Assembly (NCBI GenBank): GCA_025738555.1
Contig: JAOVFP010000015.1
Location: forward strand, 1,054,001 to 1,118,000
From: Cyathus striatus
Lineage: Eukaryota > Basidiomycota > Agaricomycetes > Agaricales > Nidulariaceae
DNA length: 64,000 bases
Direction: 5' to 3'
The notes under the pieces are model-generated. The model had not been told where the DNA came from. It did not search any database and saw only the letters and a program-made list of their open reading frames with translations. The position numbers were made by a program, and so were the translations under genes. Shown one piece after another: positions 53,820-64,000 of this stretch. The first letter of the stretch is position 1. Every line of letters begins with the position of its first letter.

Positions 53820-54300
53820 GTTGCAGGTACTGGGCGCTGATGAGCGCGAGCTCTTAGTAATCAGACCATTTGTGATATGATGATTTGTAATTTGGTTGGA
53901 TTTTGGAATACTTTTAGCCCTCGACGGTTGCTCGACAGAATTGTTTCAATGTTTACGTGTAAAGCCAATACTAACCGAACCAACCAACATCACTGCTACT
54001 TTCCACATTCAATATCCTTCAATATCCCACCTTCAAAATCCGTTGGAAGTGACAGTAATGAGCATTGGCTGCTTGCCGTTTCGCTACTAACTCCATATTT
54101 ACTCCCGCCTTGTGTATATACTCTCCTAGAAAATGTATTGTCAGATATAATACAGAACGTAGCAAGTCTTGTTACGAATATTGGCCATAGTCAAGCTGTA
54201 ATTTACTCATTTCACATATCTCAGTGGCTCGTGCATCATGATCAGGATGTCCTGAACCATCGAAAGCTCTCCTACTAGACGTGTGGTCTTACATCTACGT
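53820..54300 (+). repeat. Large duplicated block, copy B (left part)
   Basis: Matches 48150-48500: GAGCTCTTAGTAATCAGACC versus GAGCTCGTAATCGGACC, and GTTTCAATGTTTACGTGTAA versus GTTTCAATGTTTGCATGTAA. The continuation of the block is found only from 56762, so about 2.4 kb separates the two parts here. Confidence 0.75.
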
Positions 54301-54500
54301 TACTCCGTTAGGATATGATCAGTCACTTAACTACCGCTTCAATGAAACATTCATCTTTGTGGCCTTAGCAACGTAGGGAAACTACCAACCTTACAGTATC
54401 TATCCCATTTAAAATTGAAATTATATTGATATCTCCACACTAACTATTCGAATTCTACAGAAAACATGAAAGCTTTACCCCGTCCCTTACTTTGATTATA
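54301..54500. other. Spacer before inverted-repeat element
   Basis: Not present in copy A of the block; unassigned. It may be part of a larger insertion. Confidence 0.3.
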
Positions 54501-56723
54501 TGTCGGAAAAATCGAAATAGCCTGATAAGCTGCTTACGATTCTGACAGCCATATCAGTGCTCATCAGGCTTCACTTCCAGCCATATCATCACATTTATCA
54601 GTCCATAAATGAACTTACACTCTAGGTCAGAAACTGATATTACCCCATAACATTAACGCTCTAGGCTTGTAAGCAACGTACATTACCATGTAAGGTATTG
54701 TAACGCTTCTCGGGCAATCATATCAGTTATTTACCAGGTCATACACTCATGATAAATACCATACATAGCTGATAGATGTATCTGAATAAAAATATCAGTA
54801 GTATATCTGTGTCTATAAGCTTGTCCCTTTAAGTATGTATGTTGCATATTCCCCCATGTAGTTCACTGTAGCCACTGAAAAATCCTTTGCAGCGTGCATT
54901 ATATTATGAAGTCATATATTTATAAAAATTAGTCAGATGCGTTCACAGCTCCTAGCCACTGTGTCTAATCAAAGTACTAATACTAGTATCAATGTCGGGT
55001 TAGGCTGTTTACTCGCGAAGGTGTATCTCTGCCTGTGCTTTCATCTGGGAGAGTGTGGAAGTGAAACAGGAACAGTATTGCGCGAGTTTGGAGAGCAACC
55101 ACGAGAAGGAGGAAGCCGTACCTGCCACGAGAAGGGAAGAGTCCGTTGCAAGGAGGAGTACGGATGATTGGCGCTGTGGGTTCGTTGTGGGCTCTATTGC
55201 ACGGTGACTGAATCCTGCTTCGCCTGTGAAGAATAGGACACAGCTGCAGGGGAGACTGAGGAGCATTTGGAAGGGGATGTTCGAGCCCGGCTGGGGTATG
55301 GAAGTTGTTTCACTGGAGGATGAGACAGGGTGGGAACTGGAGAGCGGTGAATGATGAGGTGGTGGAAGGAATCAAAAAGAGTCGAGGGCGTCGAACACGT
55401 GAATGCATCACGTATGCAGCAGCATTCAGCGCTCAAGCGCTCACTGTCAAATATGAAATATCTATATCAACGGTCAAATGCAGTTCCCTTCATGTTCCCT
55501 TATGAGTTCGCTTGCATCTGTTGGAGCAGCGCCGTTTCTGGCGCTCGATCAAGCGTCATAAGTACATTGCATTAACTCCACAACACATTTCGACAGGCTG
55601 GGACCGACCACCATCTATGCATTGAATGCGTTGACCAGGGTTTTCAATGTGTGTCTTGGTGCTGTAAGGTTGACGATACTTTTCTTTTATATGGACACAT
55701 CCTGCAGCGGGGTGTGTACAGAAGCTATCATTCGAATGTTGTAATTGCGTAGCTCGCCTCCACCCAAATCTGTTAATACATCCTTGGAGTTGGAGCAATG
55801 CTCCAAAATTAATTACATAACATGGACCCGCAATGGACCCGACAGGCTACACAACACGTTCACGCTACATATATAATTGAGTCAGAATCTGGACAAGTAT
55901 TGAAGTAACAAACCCCCCAATGTCTCGCTCTAACCATGGTTCTAAGTCCAAACCCACTAAAGGCTCCATTTCTCCATTTTTTGGTATGGTGCTCGATATC
56001 TCGATAATGCTAACTGAATAGCTGATATGTACTTAGGAAAAACTCTCTAACTCGCAATACCCCGCCTCCCTCACAACCTCGGCAACCAACAACTAGTCTT
56101 GGAAGCGTGAAAGTTGTTAATATGACTGATGTAGCAAAAAGTAAACAACGATTGATGGTGAGCTGAGTTCAATTATATGAATGCTTGGATGATGCACTCA
56201 TCAATCTCACAAGGACGAACACCCTACAAAATTTGCTCGCCTTGCGTTCGACCAAGACAAAGGTTTGGATTGGTTGGAGAACGAGTTTTCCGAGATCAAT
56301 AGCAGAATTAGATTTGCTGGCGACAGTTGTGTTACATGTGTTGTACAGCTATATGAATTTGAATGTATATGATTTTTTTTACCTCGAAGATTTAATTGTA
56401 TGCAATGTTACCGCGCTGATACATTCCATAGGTATAAATGGGAATCACAGAAAACATATTTACATTATATACACTGAATGCAATTATCAGTCTGGACCCT
56501 TTGGATTATCCATGTCATTGGTGATCATAGTTCTCAGTATTATACTCTATATACATTCTTTTCAGACTTATCTATACTCATCATGCTGAGCGATACCTGA
56601 TCATGCTCATGATCAACTATTGCTTGATTCTTAAGGGCTATAGACCCCCCCAAACTCTGATGGCCTTACATGACCAGATATGGCCAGGTCTGAACAAATA
56701 TGCTGATCTCGATTTTTCCGACA
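54501..56723. mobile_element. Probable inverted-repeat element (2.2 kb) interrupting block B
   Basis: TGTCGGAAAAATCGAAAT at 54501 is matched by the reverse complement of the text ending at 56723, TGTCGGAAAAATCGAGAT (17 of 18). Both ends are flanked by TA. Subterminal lines with GGCCATATC or GCCATATC occur at both sides. Its position within a duplicated block that is continuous in copy A supports insertion. No transposase was recognised. It carries A+T-rich sequence and frames of unknown nature (54937-55167, 56185-56589). Confidence 0.6.
55923..56589 (+). pseudogene. Unidentified spliced gene remnant inside the element
   Basis: An ATG at about 55923 gives MSRSNHGSKSKPTKGSISPF, ending at a GTATGG donor. 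After a TACTTAG acceptor the next exon is open in one frame (NTPPPSQPRQPTTSLGSVKV...KSKQRLM) up to a GTGAGC donor, but the phases do not join, because the in-phase reading hits a stop. A later open frame of 134 codons (56185-56589) has several hydrophobic segments. No family was recognised, and the gene is probably dead or mis-assembled by me. Confidence 0.25.
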
Positions 56724-57490
56724 TATGAAAAGCCGATGAATAGGAATGCTCAAGCGCTCAAAGGTTTGCAGGAGGGCTTTTCATTTATTACAAGCTGAGC
56801 GGTGTATACTTAAATATAATTCATTCGCACTATAAATTACATATTGCGAACTACTGTAATCTCCAACCAGGCTTGAGTTGGGACACTCTTGGGATATCAA
56901 GAGGGCGGGGAGCAGGGGACGGGGGCCGTGCTTAATTAGGTTGGATATTGAATGCAATAGAATTTCGGTTCGACTTTAAACTATTAACATTACAAAGGTC
57001 TCGAGGTCTCGATCGGTGCGCTGGCGATGACTATCATTATTACTAAAAAAAAAAACAGCTGTGCGCAATGAAAGCAACGTTCACGTTACAGTACTGCTGC
57101 GATTTCAAATTCTGTTAGTCCTTACAACAAAATAGAGTCGAGAAAATGAGCAGGATTCGACAATACTGTACATACTAAAATAACTCTGTTAGCAAGACCA
57201 GGGTCTATGCCAAATTTCATTTGGACTTCACATACTTATAGCGTTGTTTGGGCGTTTGTAAGTGCAGGTAACTGTATTGGTCAAGTGTTTGTTATATATA
57301 ACTTGGTTGTAACCGTGTACTGCTTAGCCGGTTCCTTACTTAGCTGATCGGGATCTTTGTTCACGTAATTCTGGGAATTAAATATGAAATAGGTTGCGTA
57401 CTAAGCATTATATATAAGGGCTTCCGCTTTTATGACGTGTCTTTCTCCCTCCACTTATTCTGTCACAGGAGCGGACATATATTGGTCTAC

Positions 57491-59140
57491 ATGAGCGAGT
57501 CAGCTACCGTTGCGGAGATGTTTAGGCTGATGCGTTATACGCAAAGTACGTTTGCACGATATGACATGAATGTATTTCACTTAGCAATTTATTAACAGCA
57601 ATTTCCACTTTAATTACCCTCTATGATCATCGTGAGTGATCCTCAGGCTTATTTTCGATTCAGTTGATTGAATAATGTATGAAGTGTGCACCGTAGATGC
57701 AGAGGTATGTAGCGATAAACAAATATACAGCTGCCAACTATATGATCTCACTCCGAATTAGGCCAAATACATATGGGTTCGTTTCTTCAAGACTTCATAT
57801 TTGAACTTTTCTACATCCGTATGCCCAACTTTCTAGGGAAAACGATGGAGTAGTTCCAAAATACTTTTTATAGCAGTGAGTCATATTGCATTAACTTATT
57901 TATCTAAAGTGGGTTTTGTTCAGACTCGTTACATTGGAGATCTAATCGTTATGTGGGCTAAGTTTCCAGCGCTCTTCCTTCAGATGAGCATCTAATGATA
58001 CCGTGTAGATTCACATGCTATTGTGGTAAACGCTATACTATGCTATCTACGTACTCTCTTAACTAATCATCTGGATTCCTTTACTTAGAATTTATGTCAA
58101 AACCATCCCAAAACGTGTGTTATCCACTATTTTGCTAAGGAGTGTAATATCCGATCCCTGTTGCGTCTAGTTGTATGAATTACTTACCATGATTTTTCCT
58201 CACTCTTTAAAACGTCACATTGCTTCAGTTGTAAGTCGCAATATGTTTAAGTCCGTGGACGTATTTTTCACCTGGATTACAGGTAATATTGCATACAATA
58301 TAGTGATCTCAGGCGGATTTTGTTGTCTTATATACCTTTGTCAAGGTTAGTATTATTCTTTGATCCTTAGCCGAGAACCTATTTTTGCTCGCTCCTTTTA
58401 TCCAGCAATTCTTTGTTACCGGCTCTCTGCACTTTATAATAACAGCAAACAGTTCGTCCGCGCAATATCTTCAATGTTTCTTCTAGAAATATCAGGAACC
58501 GCCATCTTGGCGATATATCGGCTAAAGAATTCCTATGGTGCGTTAGAGTTGCACCATTGAGCCTCAGTTTTATAACTAGTCATGATTAGTTATCGTTAAA
58601 GACCTGCATGGAACTTCTATTTGCTTGATAGTTCATGGTAACATCACTAGTGTTCATGCGGAATCAGCTTATTGGATCACCGTAATTCTATTCGAGACAA
58701 TAATATTATCGCTCACTCTTTGGAAGTTCATATTTGATATTAGACTTACACCCGCGCTGCATAGATCCTCCCTAAGCAGGCTCATTGTCAGGGATAATAT
58801 ACTGTACTACAGCGTGTAAGTCATTTTAATATTATATTTTTCTCAGTACTCATGTGTACATTACTTTTCCTGTAGGGCATTCGTGCTATATCTTTCAGTT
58901 GGGGTTACAGCATGGTTTTTCAAGACTGTAACTCATTATTTGTCTTGGTTTAAGATACTTGCTCACTATCTGATATAGACGTTGAATTCCATGATATCTT
59001 CGTGTTTTGTGCCGGCGTTTTCAACGACTGTCGGATGTCGACTAATCTTACATCTATCGGAGGTACACGAGCACGATGTCCATGGTCGTCGCACTGTATG
59101 GAGTTCAGACATCCGAGTCACCCCATTTAGAAACGATTAA
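57491..59140 (+). CDS. DUF6533-like seven-helix membrane protein gene, copy B (integrity uncertain)
   Basis: Same exon plan as copy A: MSEPATV-like start at 57491 (sequence MSESATVAEMFRLMRYTQ), the YDH exon near 57610-57640, ILCYRLSALYNNSKQFVRAI near 58407, NGNITS-equivalent HGNITSVHAESAYWITVILF near 58636, RLIVRDNILYYSV, and AFVLYLSVGVTAWFFKT. A TAG at 58976-58978 sits where copy A has CAG. It is removed if the 51-nt stretch GTAACT...ATAG is an intron; that splice gives a family-like helix (SMISSCFVPAFSTTVGCRLI). The exon-4 frame problem is shared with copy A, so it predates the duplication. Downstream helices and the C-terminus match copy A closely. Confidence 0.5.
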
Positions 59141-59429
59141 AGTTCAGTATTATAATAATAATCATACTACGTAATCCCCAAGTCGAATTTGCGTTAGTAT
59201 TATTTTTTTAGATGTTATGCATGATTTTATCTTTATTCTCCAGCTTGTTCAAATGTGCTTCGAAGATGACTGGTTCGATCACAATACATCGCACATTTCA
59301 AGTTTTTTCATATTTTATTTCGCTTATGGTTATTTTAAGACGGTACTCATTTCTCGACTTGATAGTTTAAGTTTGCAGATGTACATTAAGAGTTATAATT
59401 TGAATGCCATAACATTTACTTGGTTTTTA

Positions 59430-59545
59430 TCCGCAGTTTCAATCGCTGTCAGCAGTCGACTTATATTACATCTCTAGGAGGTTCATGTTGGTCACAAGAT
59501 ATGGTCTTCAGACATTCCATTCTCCCTGTTTAGGTCTGATTAAAA
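59430..59545 (+). pseudogene. Extra copy of the last DUF6533-like exon
   Basis: The frame reads AVSIAVSSRLILHL, then a stop, then EVHVGHKIWSSDIPFSLFRS, parallel to TLSTTVGCRLILHLSEVHEH and NVWSSDIRVTPFRND of the full copies. It is an isolated relic of a third gene copy arranged in tandem. Confidence 0.6.
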
Positions 59546-59822
59546 CACTACAATCATATACTACCGGTTTCAACATGGCTATCAGTAAGCTATTCATTCC
59601 AACAGAAATCTGTTCCGTGATTAACACATGAGACGAAATGCCCCTCACAAATCTTGTCCAACGTACCTGTGAAAGAACATGCTGCGAAAGAGAGATATTT
59701 GTAAGTGACCGACGTTTGTGACTGTCTATCTACGTCGGATATATATATATGACTTGAATGTCTTAAATTATTCAGACTGATCGTGTTGCAGTCATCGATT
59801 CCTTGAGGTTTGCAACTATCAA

Positions 59823-60469
59823 AGGTGACACGACACGTCCATTAGACGTGATGTTCCGGTACCAATTACAACGTTCCTCTGAATTGAAACGCACATCTTT
59901 AAATGCATATCGAAGGATTACTGGAGACTTTCGACCGATTTTTCGGCGATTTTCAGCGTGACACGAAAGTTTTACTCATTGTTCTGTTCACTTCCCAATT
60001 TTAAGCGTGACTGGGGTAAAATTTGTTCGTATCTCATGGTGGTCATGAAAATTTCCCATAATCTAGGTAAATTTGGAAGGGAAATTAGACAATTATAATG
60101 TAACAGAGCACTTATATTTTGTATCAAATCATTGAAGTTTTTTTAAAAAAAAATCAGACTTTTAGTTTCACAGAACCTTTGTTCGCAGCTGTCCATGACG
60201 CGTGACAGCAGGACTAAATTGTTCTGTTCGGAGGACCTGCGTGACGCGTGACCGAACAATCGGTCGAAAGCCTCCAGTAAGGCCTTCCAGCGTTTGTTTG
60301 TGAGCAATGTCGTAAAAATGACTTTCCTCCTCTCCGTTGTACTTAGAGGGAAGTTCCAGGGGATCGATACAATTTTTTCCTGTAGTTCATAAAGAAGACG
60401 AGGTTGACTGGGATCTCTAGTGATTGAACGGTGACCATTATCGCGTGGATGAGAGGAAGGAGTAAACAT
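59823..60469 (-). pseudogene. F-box-like gene copy 5, split by a MITE
   Basis: The ATG at 60469 starts MFTPSSHPRDNGHRSI. The F-box-like part reads LLYELQEKIVSIPWNFPLST then LLTNKRWKAL, closest to copy 1 (LPLTTRERK, LVNKHWKSV). At 60278 a TA-flanked element intervenes. The gene resumes at 59918, and joining across one TA gives KALILRYAFKDVRFNSEERC, parallel to KSVFLKCAFRDIHFTSEGHY. It then runs NWYRNITSNG and ends at a stop near 59780. Downstream repeats are missing, so the copy was already truncated or has decayed. Confidence 0.8.
59921..60277. mobile_element. TA-flanked MITE (357 bp) inside F-box copy 5
   Basis: The left end CTGGAGACTTTCGACCGATT and the reverse complement of the right end CTGGAGGCTTTCGACCGATT match at 19 of 20 positions and continue TTTCGG/GTTCGG. 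Both sides carry TA (59919-59920, 60278-60279). Removing the element and one TA restores the host reading frame. GTGACGCG and CGTGAC lines recur near both ends. Non-coding. Confidence 0.9.
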
Positions 60470-60566
60470 TCTAGTACTAAAGTTGGGTACCACGCTTAAA
60501 TTTATACCAGAAGATCTTTCCAGTACACCATTACCTCTACACCTCCCACTAACACAACTCAGAAAC

Positions 60567-60601
<35 letters not shown>

Positions 60602-61000
60602 TAACATACATACATAAAAAAAAAAAGAAAAAAAAAACTACTACAATTAACGTTCAATAAACAAGATAACAACAAGCAAACAAAAAAACGTACAGAGTAT
60701 ATACAAACATGATATAATGCCAACAAGAACAAAAGGGTAGGGGGAGGTATATGAAGCTCATGATCGAGCGTGGAACAGCGAGTGGGAGGCGGGGGGAGGG
60801 GGGGAAGTATAATGTACAATGTACAACAGAATGGTGAGAAGGGGAGGAGAGGGGGGAATAGATCCACATCCATCGAAACCACTCGAAATTCGAGCCGAAA
60901 ACAATCAAAAAAAAAAAACCAGCGCCAGAGCTACAGTGAAGAACCACCACTATAACCACAATCAGCACCCTCCTCTAGAAAAGCAAAAAACAACACACGT
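60470..61000. other. Low-complexity A-rich tract
   Basis: A run of about 30 A near 60569-60599 and further A-runs near 60617-60640 and 60908 lie between the F-box and Snf1 pseudogenes. The orientation does not fit a poly(A) tail of either neighbour. No gene. Confidence 0.6.
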
Positions 61001-61004
61001 ACTC

Positions 61005-62760
61005 CCCCCCCCCGCCACAAGCTCTAAAATCAGCCGACACACAACATCCATAAACACAAACGGCAGCACAACCTCGTTCTCCCCACTGCCCCCACCACCA
61101 GCCATGACACTATTCGCACCAACACTCCCCACTCCCCCACCCCCCGTCGTACTAGCACTCGCCCCCGCCCCTCCCTTCCATACCCCCCATCCCCATTCCC
61201 ATACATAGCACTCATCGTCCCTGCGACACCATCCTCCAAATCTGGACTGGCCCCAGGCTCCATAGACGCCTTATACGTCCTCTTATAATGAAAATCCACC
61301 AGGTAATTAATCGAATCAACCATATAAAGCTGCAAATTCCTCAATACAACTACAACCACATCCAGCACTCGCCCACACGTCTCCACAGAGTAAATCACGG
61401 CGGCTTTCTTCATATACACTCTGCCAGAACCATCCAGATTCCTATTCCGCAAAATCTTGTCATGCGGACTCTCCTGAGTCCACCGAGATCCCATTTCTCC
61501 TTCCACTCCATACCGAGCGCTTTGAGGGTCCTATAAATCTTCAACATAACTTCCATAGGTGGACTCCGGCTTCTAACCCCGAAATGCCACTTGATCTTGT
61601 GCTGCCTCTTCTCCCTGCCCAGTCCCGCCTTGTGCGTGGAAACAAAGCTAGCGAGGTAGTGTTCTTCCTTCCCATTTGCGTCTTTGGAGGGGAGGGAGGA
61701 GTTGAGGACGGCAAATTTAGGGTTTTCTGTGGGGAGGGGGGGGGAGAGGAGGTCGTCTAGTGTTGGGGAGCTGGGGGAGGAGGGGGAGGCGTTGAATTCT
61801 GCTTCAAAGGGGTTTTGGTCTTTGTCTGTCGAGGGGGATAAGGCGGGGGATAAAGCGTTTCGGGGCTGTAGCGAGCATAAGTGAGGTACCAGCGAAGAGG
61901 GATAGGGTACATACGTCCATAGCAGCCAACTCAGCATCCCTCTCCTGCTCCGCAAAGATAGACACTATCCCAGTAATCAGCACTGCACCACAAAACCGAA
62001 CTACAAAAACTTACAATCCTTCCCCAACCTCCGCTTATTTCCTTAAAAACATATATGCAACCTTAATCGCATTCCCCTGGGTGCCATCATCACTCCTAAG
62101 AGCCTTCCACTCCTCATCCTTCTCAATCCTCTCTTCCTCGCCAGCTGATTCACCACGTCCTCCTCAATCCGTCCTAGTCCTTCGATGATCTCGAAATCGA
62201 GCTGCTTGGGCGGGAGGACTAGTATACTTAGTGTTCCTAAGACAGGACCAGGCGCGAGAGGTAAGGGGGAGAGATAGCGTGGCAGGTCGGTGGTGAAGAA
62301 GGGGTGTTGTATTATACCGGATATTGTTATGTACTTCATGGGGTTCATTGTAGATTTGGCGTCGGGAGAGCGGTAGGATGTGATATGGGAGCTTTCCTCT
62401 ATCTTCCGCATCAGTACGTAGGTAACAAAGAAAAGAAAGAAAAAACATACGACTGATCTAAGTAAACAACATCAAACGACAACCTCCCTACAGAACAACC
62501 CTACTGCTCCACACGTGGGACTGCTCGATTCCGCTGATGATTTGTTAGAAGAAGCGGCGAGGCTCGCTACTATGTAGCCCAATAGTTCGCCTCCAGCGTA
62601 TTCGAGGACGAAGATTATGTCTGTTGGCATTGATATTACACCATAGCTGGGTAAAGTGGGTTAATATAGAGGTAGGGAGGGGGGAGGAAGGAACGCACAA
62701 CTTAATCATATGCGGATGCCTCAATGTCCTAATGGTTTAAGAGCCGGTACACTGTCACAC
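61005..62760 (-). pseudogene. Snf1/AMPK-alpha, best preserved broken copy
   Basis: From 62760 downward: TLRHPHMIKL, an intron, and MPTDIIFVLEYAGGELLGYI (kinase N-lobe). Then comes a large gap where the catalytic HRD and DFG loops should be. The C-lobe end follows (SPDAKS; IIQHPFFTTDLPRYLSPLPL; PGPVLGTLS; FEIIEGLGRIEEDVV), then NAIKVAYMFLRK with a stop, AEQERDAELAAMD, NPFEAEFNAS, and the regulatory domain (KIKWHFGVRSRSPPMEVM; IYRTLKALGMEWKEK; NLQLYMVDSINYLVDFHYKR; VVLPFVFMDVVCRLILEL). Frameshifts lie near 61490 and in a G-run near 61160. Parent function: AMPK/Snf1 catalytic subunit. Loss of the catalytic loop means any product would be a dead kinase. The C-terminal domain remains recognisable over 250 codons and is useful as a reference for all fragments in the window. 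Confidence 0.88.
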
Positions 62761-62949
62761 TATATCGCTGGCCGAGGAGGGGTGATCCACAAGAGGGTGA
62801 AGGATGAAGGAGCAGAAACAGGTCGAGAATGTGTAGTAGTAGAAACTACATCGAAGCCTGCACCAGTACCAGATTAGGTACCGGTACGCCGTAGTGCGAT
62901 ATGGCTGGCTGGGAAGAGGAAAACCATGCTGGGCGGAAAAGCCCCACTA
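62761..62949. other. Spacer between Snf1 remnants
   Basis: No coding match. It includes a repeated line (GTACCGGTACGCC) and separates two Snf1-derived blocks. Confidence 0.35.
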
Positions 62950-63720
<771 letters not shown>

Positions 63721-63734
63721 AGAGGGTGCGTGGT

Positions 63735-63905
63735 AGCTGGTGAGCTTCATCCTTTTCCACCCCCTGAAGCTTCCTTGCCAGCTTATCCATCACATCCCCT
63801 TCGATCCTTCATAGGCCCTCGGTGATCTCAAAACCGAGCTGCTTGGGTGGAAGAACCAATGCACTTAGTGTGCCTAAAACTGGACCAGGCGCGGGTGGGA
63901 GACGA
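63735..63905 (-). pseudogene. Snf1/AMPK-alpha post-kinase fragment, out of order
   Basis: Reads LPRLPPAPGPVLGTLSALVL, PPKQLGFEITEGL, RIEGDVMDKLARKLQGVEKD. This belongs after the kinase domain, yet here it directly precedes the N-lobe fragment (63720-63200) on the same strand. The parental order is therefore rearranged, as in a head-to-tail tandem duplication with deletion. Confidence 0.8.
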
Positions 63906-63909
63906 GGTA

Positions 63910-64000
63910 GTCTTGGCTAGGGACGGGACCGTGCATAATCAGGTTTGATATATAACTGAATACAACAAGTGGAACTTCGCCGTTTTGTTCTGTTAGTCCT
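63910..64000 (+). repeat. Start of a third copy of the large duplicated block
   Basis: GGGACSGGRCCGTGCATAAT, TGATATATAACTGAATACAA and TTCTGTTAGTCCT parallel the text at 48660-48860 and 56915-57120, with about 70 bases deleted. The copy continues beyond the window. Confidence 0.65.

Larger units (their letters stand above)
56762..59570 (+). repeat. Large duplicated block, copy B (right part)
   Basis: Parallel to 48505-51000, with TTTGGGCGTTTGTAAGTGCA-type small indels and an inserted A-run near 57046. Contains the second DUF6533-like gene. After 59170 it adds an extra piece (59217-59545) that partly duplicates the gene's last exon. Confidence 0.8.

Noticed and set aside
60569..60640. Poly(A) run as the tail of a retroposed gene copy
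   Set aside because: The A-run is on the plus strand, whereas both neighbouring pseudogenes are on the minus strand, and the Snf1 copies keep introns. It does not mark retroposition.

Overview
The window looks like nuclear DNA of a filamentous basidiomycete (probably an agaricomycete). The evidence is short introns of 45-70 nt with GTRNGT donors, CTAAC-like branch sites and YAG acceptors; an intron-bearing tRNA-Leu; an expanded F-box-like family; seven-helix proteins resembling the basidiomycete DUF6533 family; fungal GH5 and Snf1/AMPK-alpha sequences; and a Ty1/copia element with a half-tRNA primer site. It reads as an accessory, repeat-rich region: few intact genes among many decayed copies and transposons.

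Layout. 1-7 kb: an intact F-box-like gene (minus strand), then a duplicated block made of an unidentified gene remnant and a frameshifted F-box pseudogene. 7.9-9.4 kb: tandem remnants of the 3' half of an Snf1 kinase gene. 10.2-13.2 kb: a two-exon gene for a 958-residue serine-rich protein. 14.5 kb: tRNA-Leu. 15.4-17.3 kb: second copy of the remnant/F-box block, with the F-box gene intact. 17.8-18.4 kb: Snf1 fragments. 20.4-20.8 kb: degenerate copy of the 3' end of the serine-rich gene. 21.6-22.8 kb: a seven-exon gene reconstructed here (300 residues). 23.8-25.5 kb: an inverted-repeat element packed with short degenerate repeats. 26.5-27.6 kb: a broken GH5 glucosidase gene. 28.3-29.4 kb: third intact F-box-like gene. 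29.6-37.4 kb: tandem repeats, Snf1 fragments, small inverted-repeat elements and a three-helix membrane protein gene.

37.6-42.9 kb is a complete copia retrotransposon with 334-bp LTRs, a 5-bp target duplication, PBS, PPT and one intact 1525-residue Gag-Pol frame. 45.2-47.6 kb is a decayed hAT element with a second, non-autonomous hAT element inserted in its transposase frame; each has a perfect 8-bp target duplication. 48.2-64 kb is a large imperfect repeat: a DUF6533-like gene region followed by an antisense Snf1 pseudogene occurs twice, and a third copy starts at the right edge. A small TA-flanked element splits an F-box pseudogene at 60 kb.

Most striking overall is the repeated dispersal of Snf1/AMPK-alpha coding sequence, at about ten places on both strands and always broken. 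With the expanded F-box, DUF6533-like and transposon families it suggests a fast-evolving region shaped by segmental duplication and insertion. All assignments rest on reading the sequence and on family knowledge; no database search was possible.
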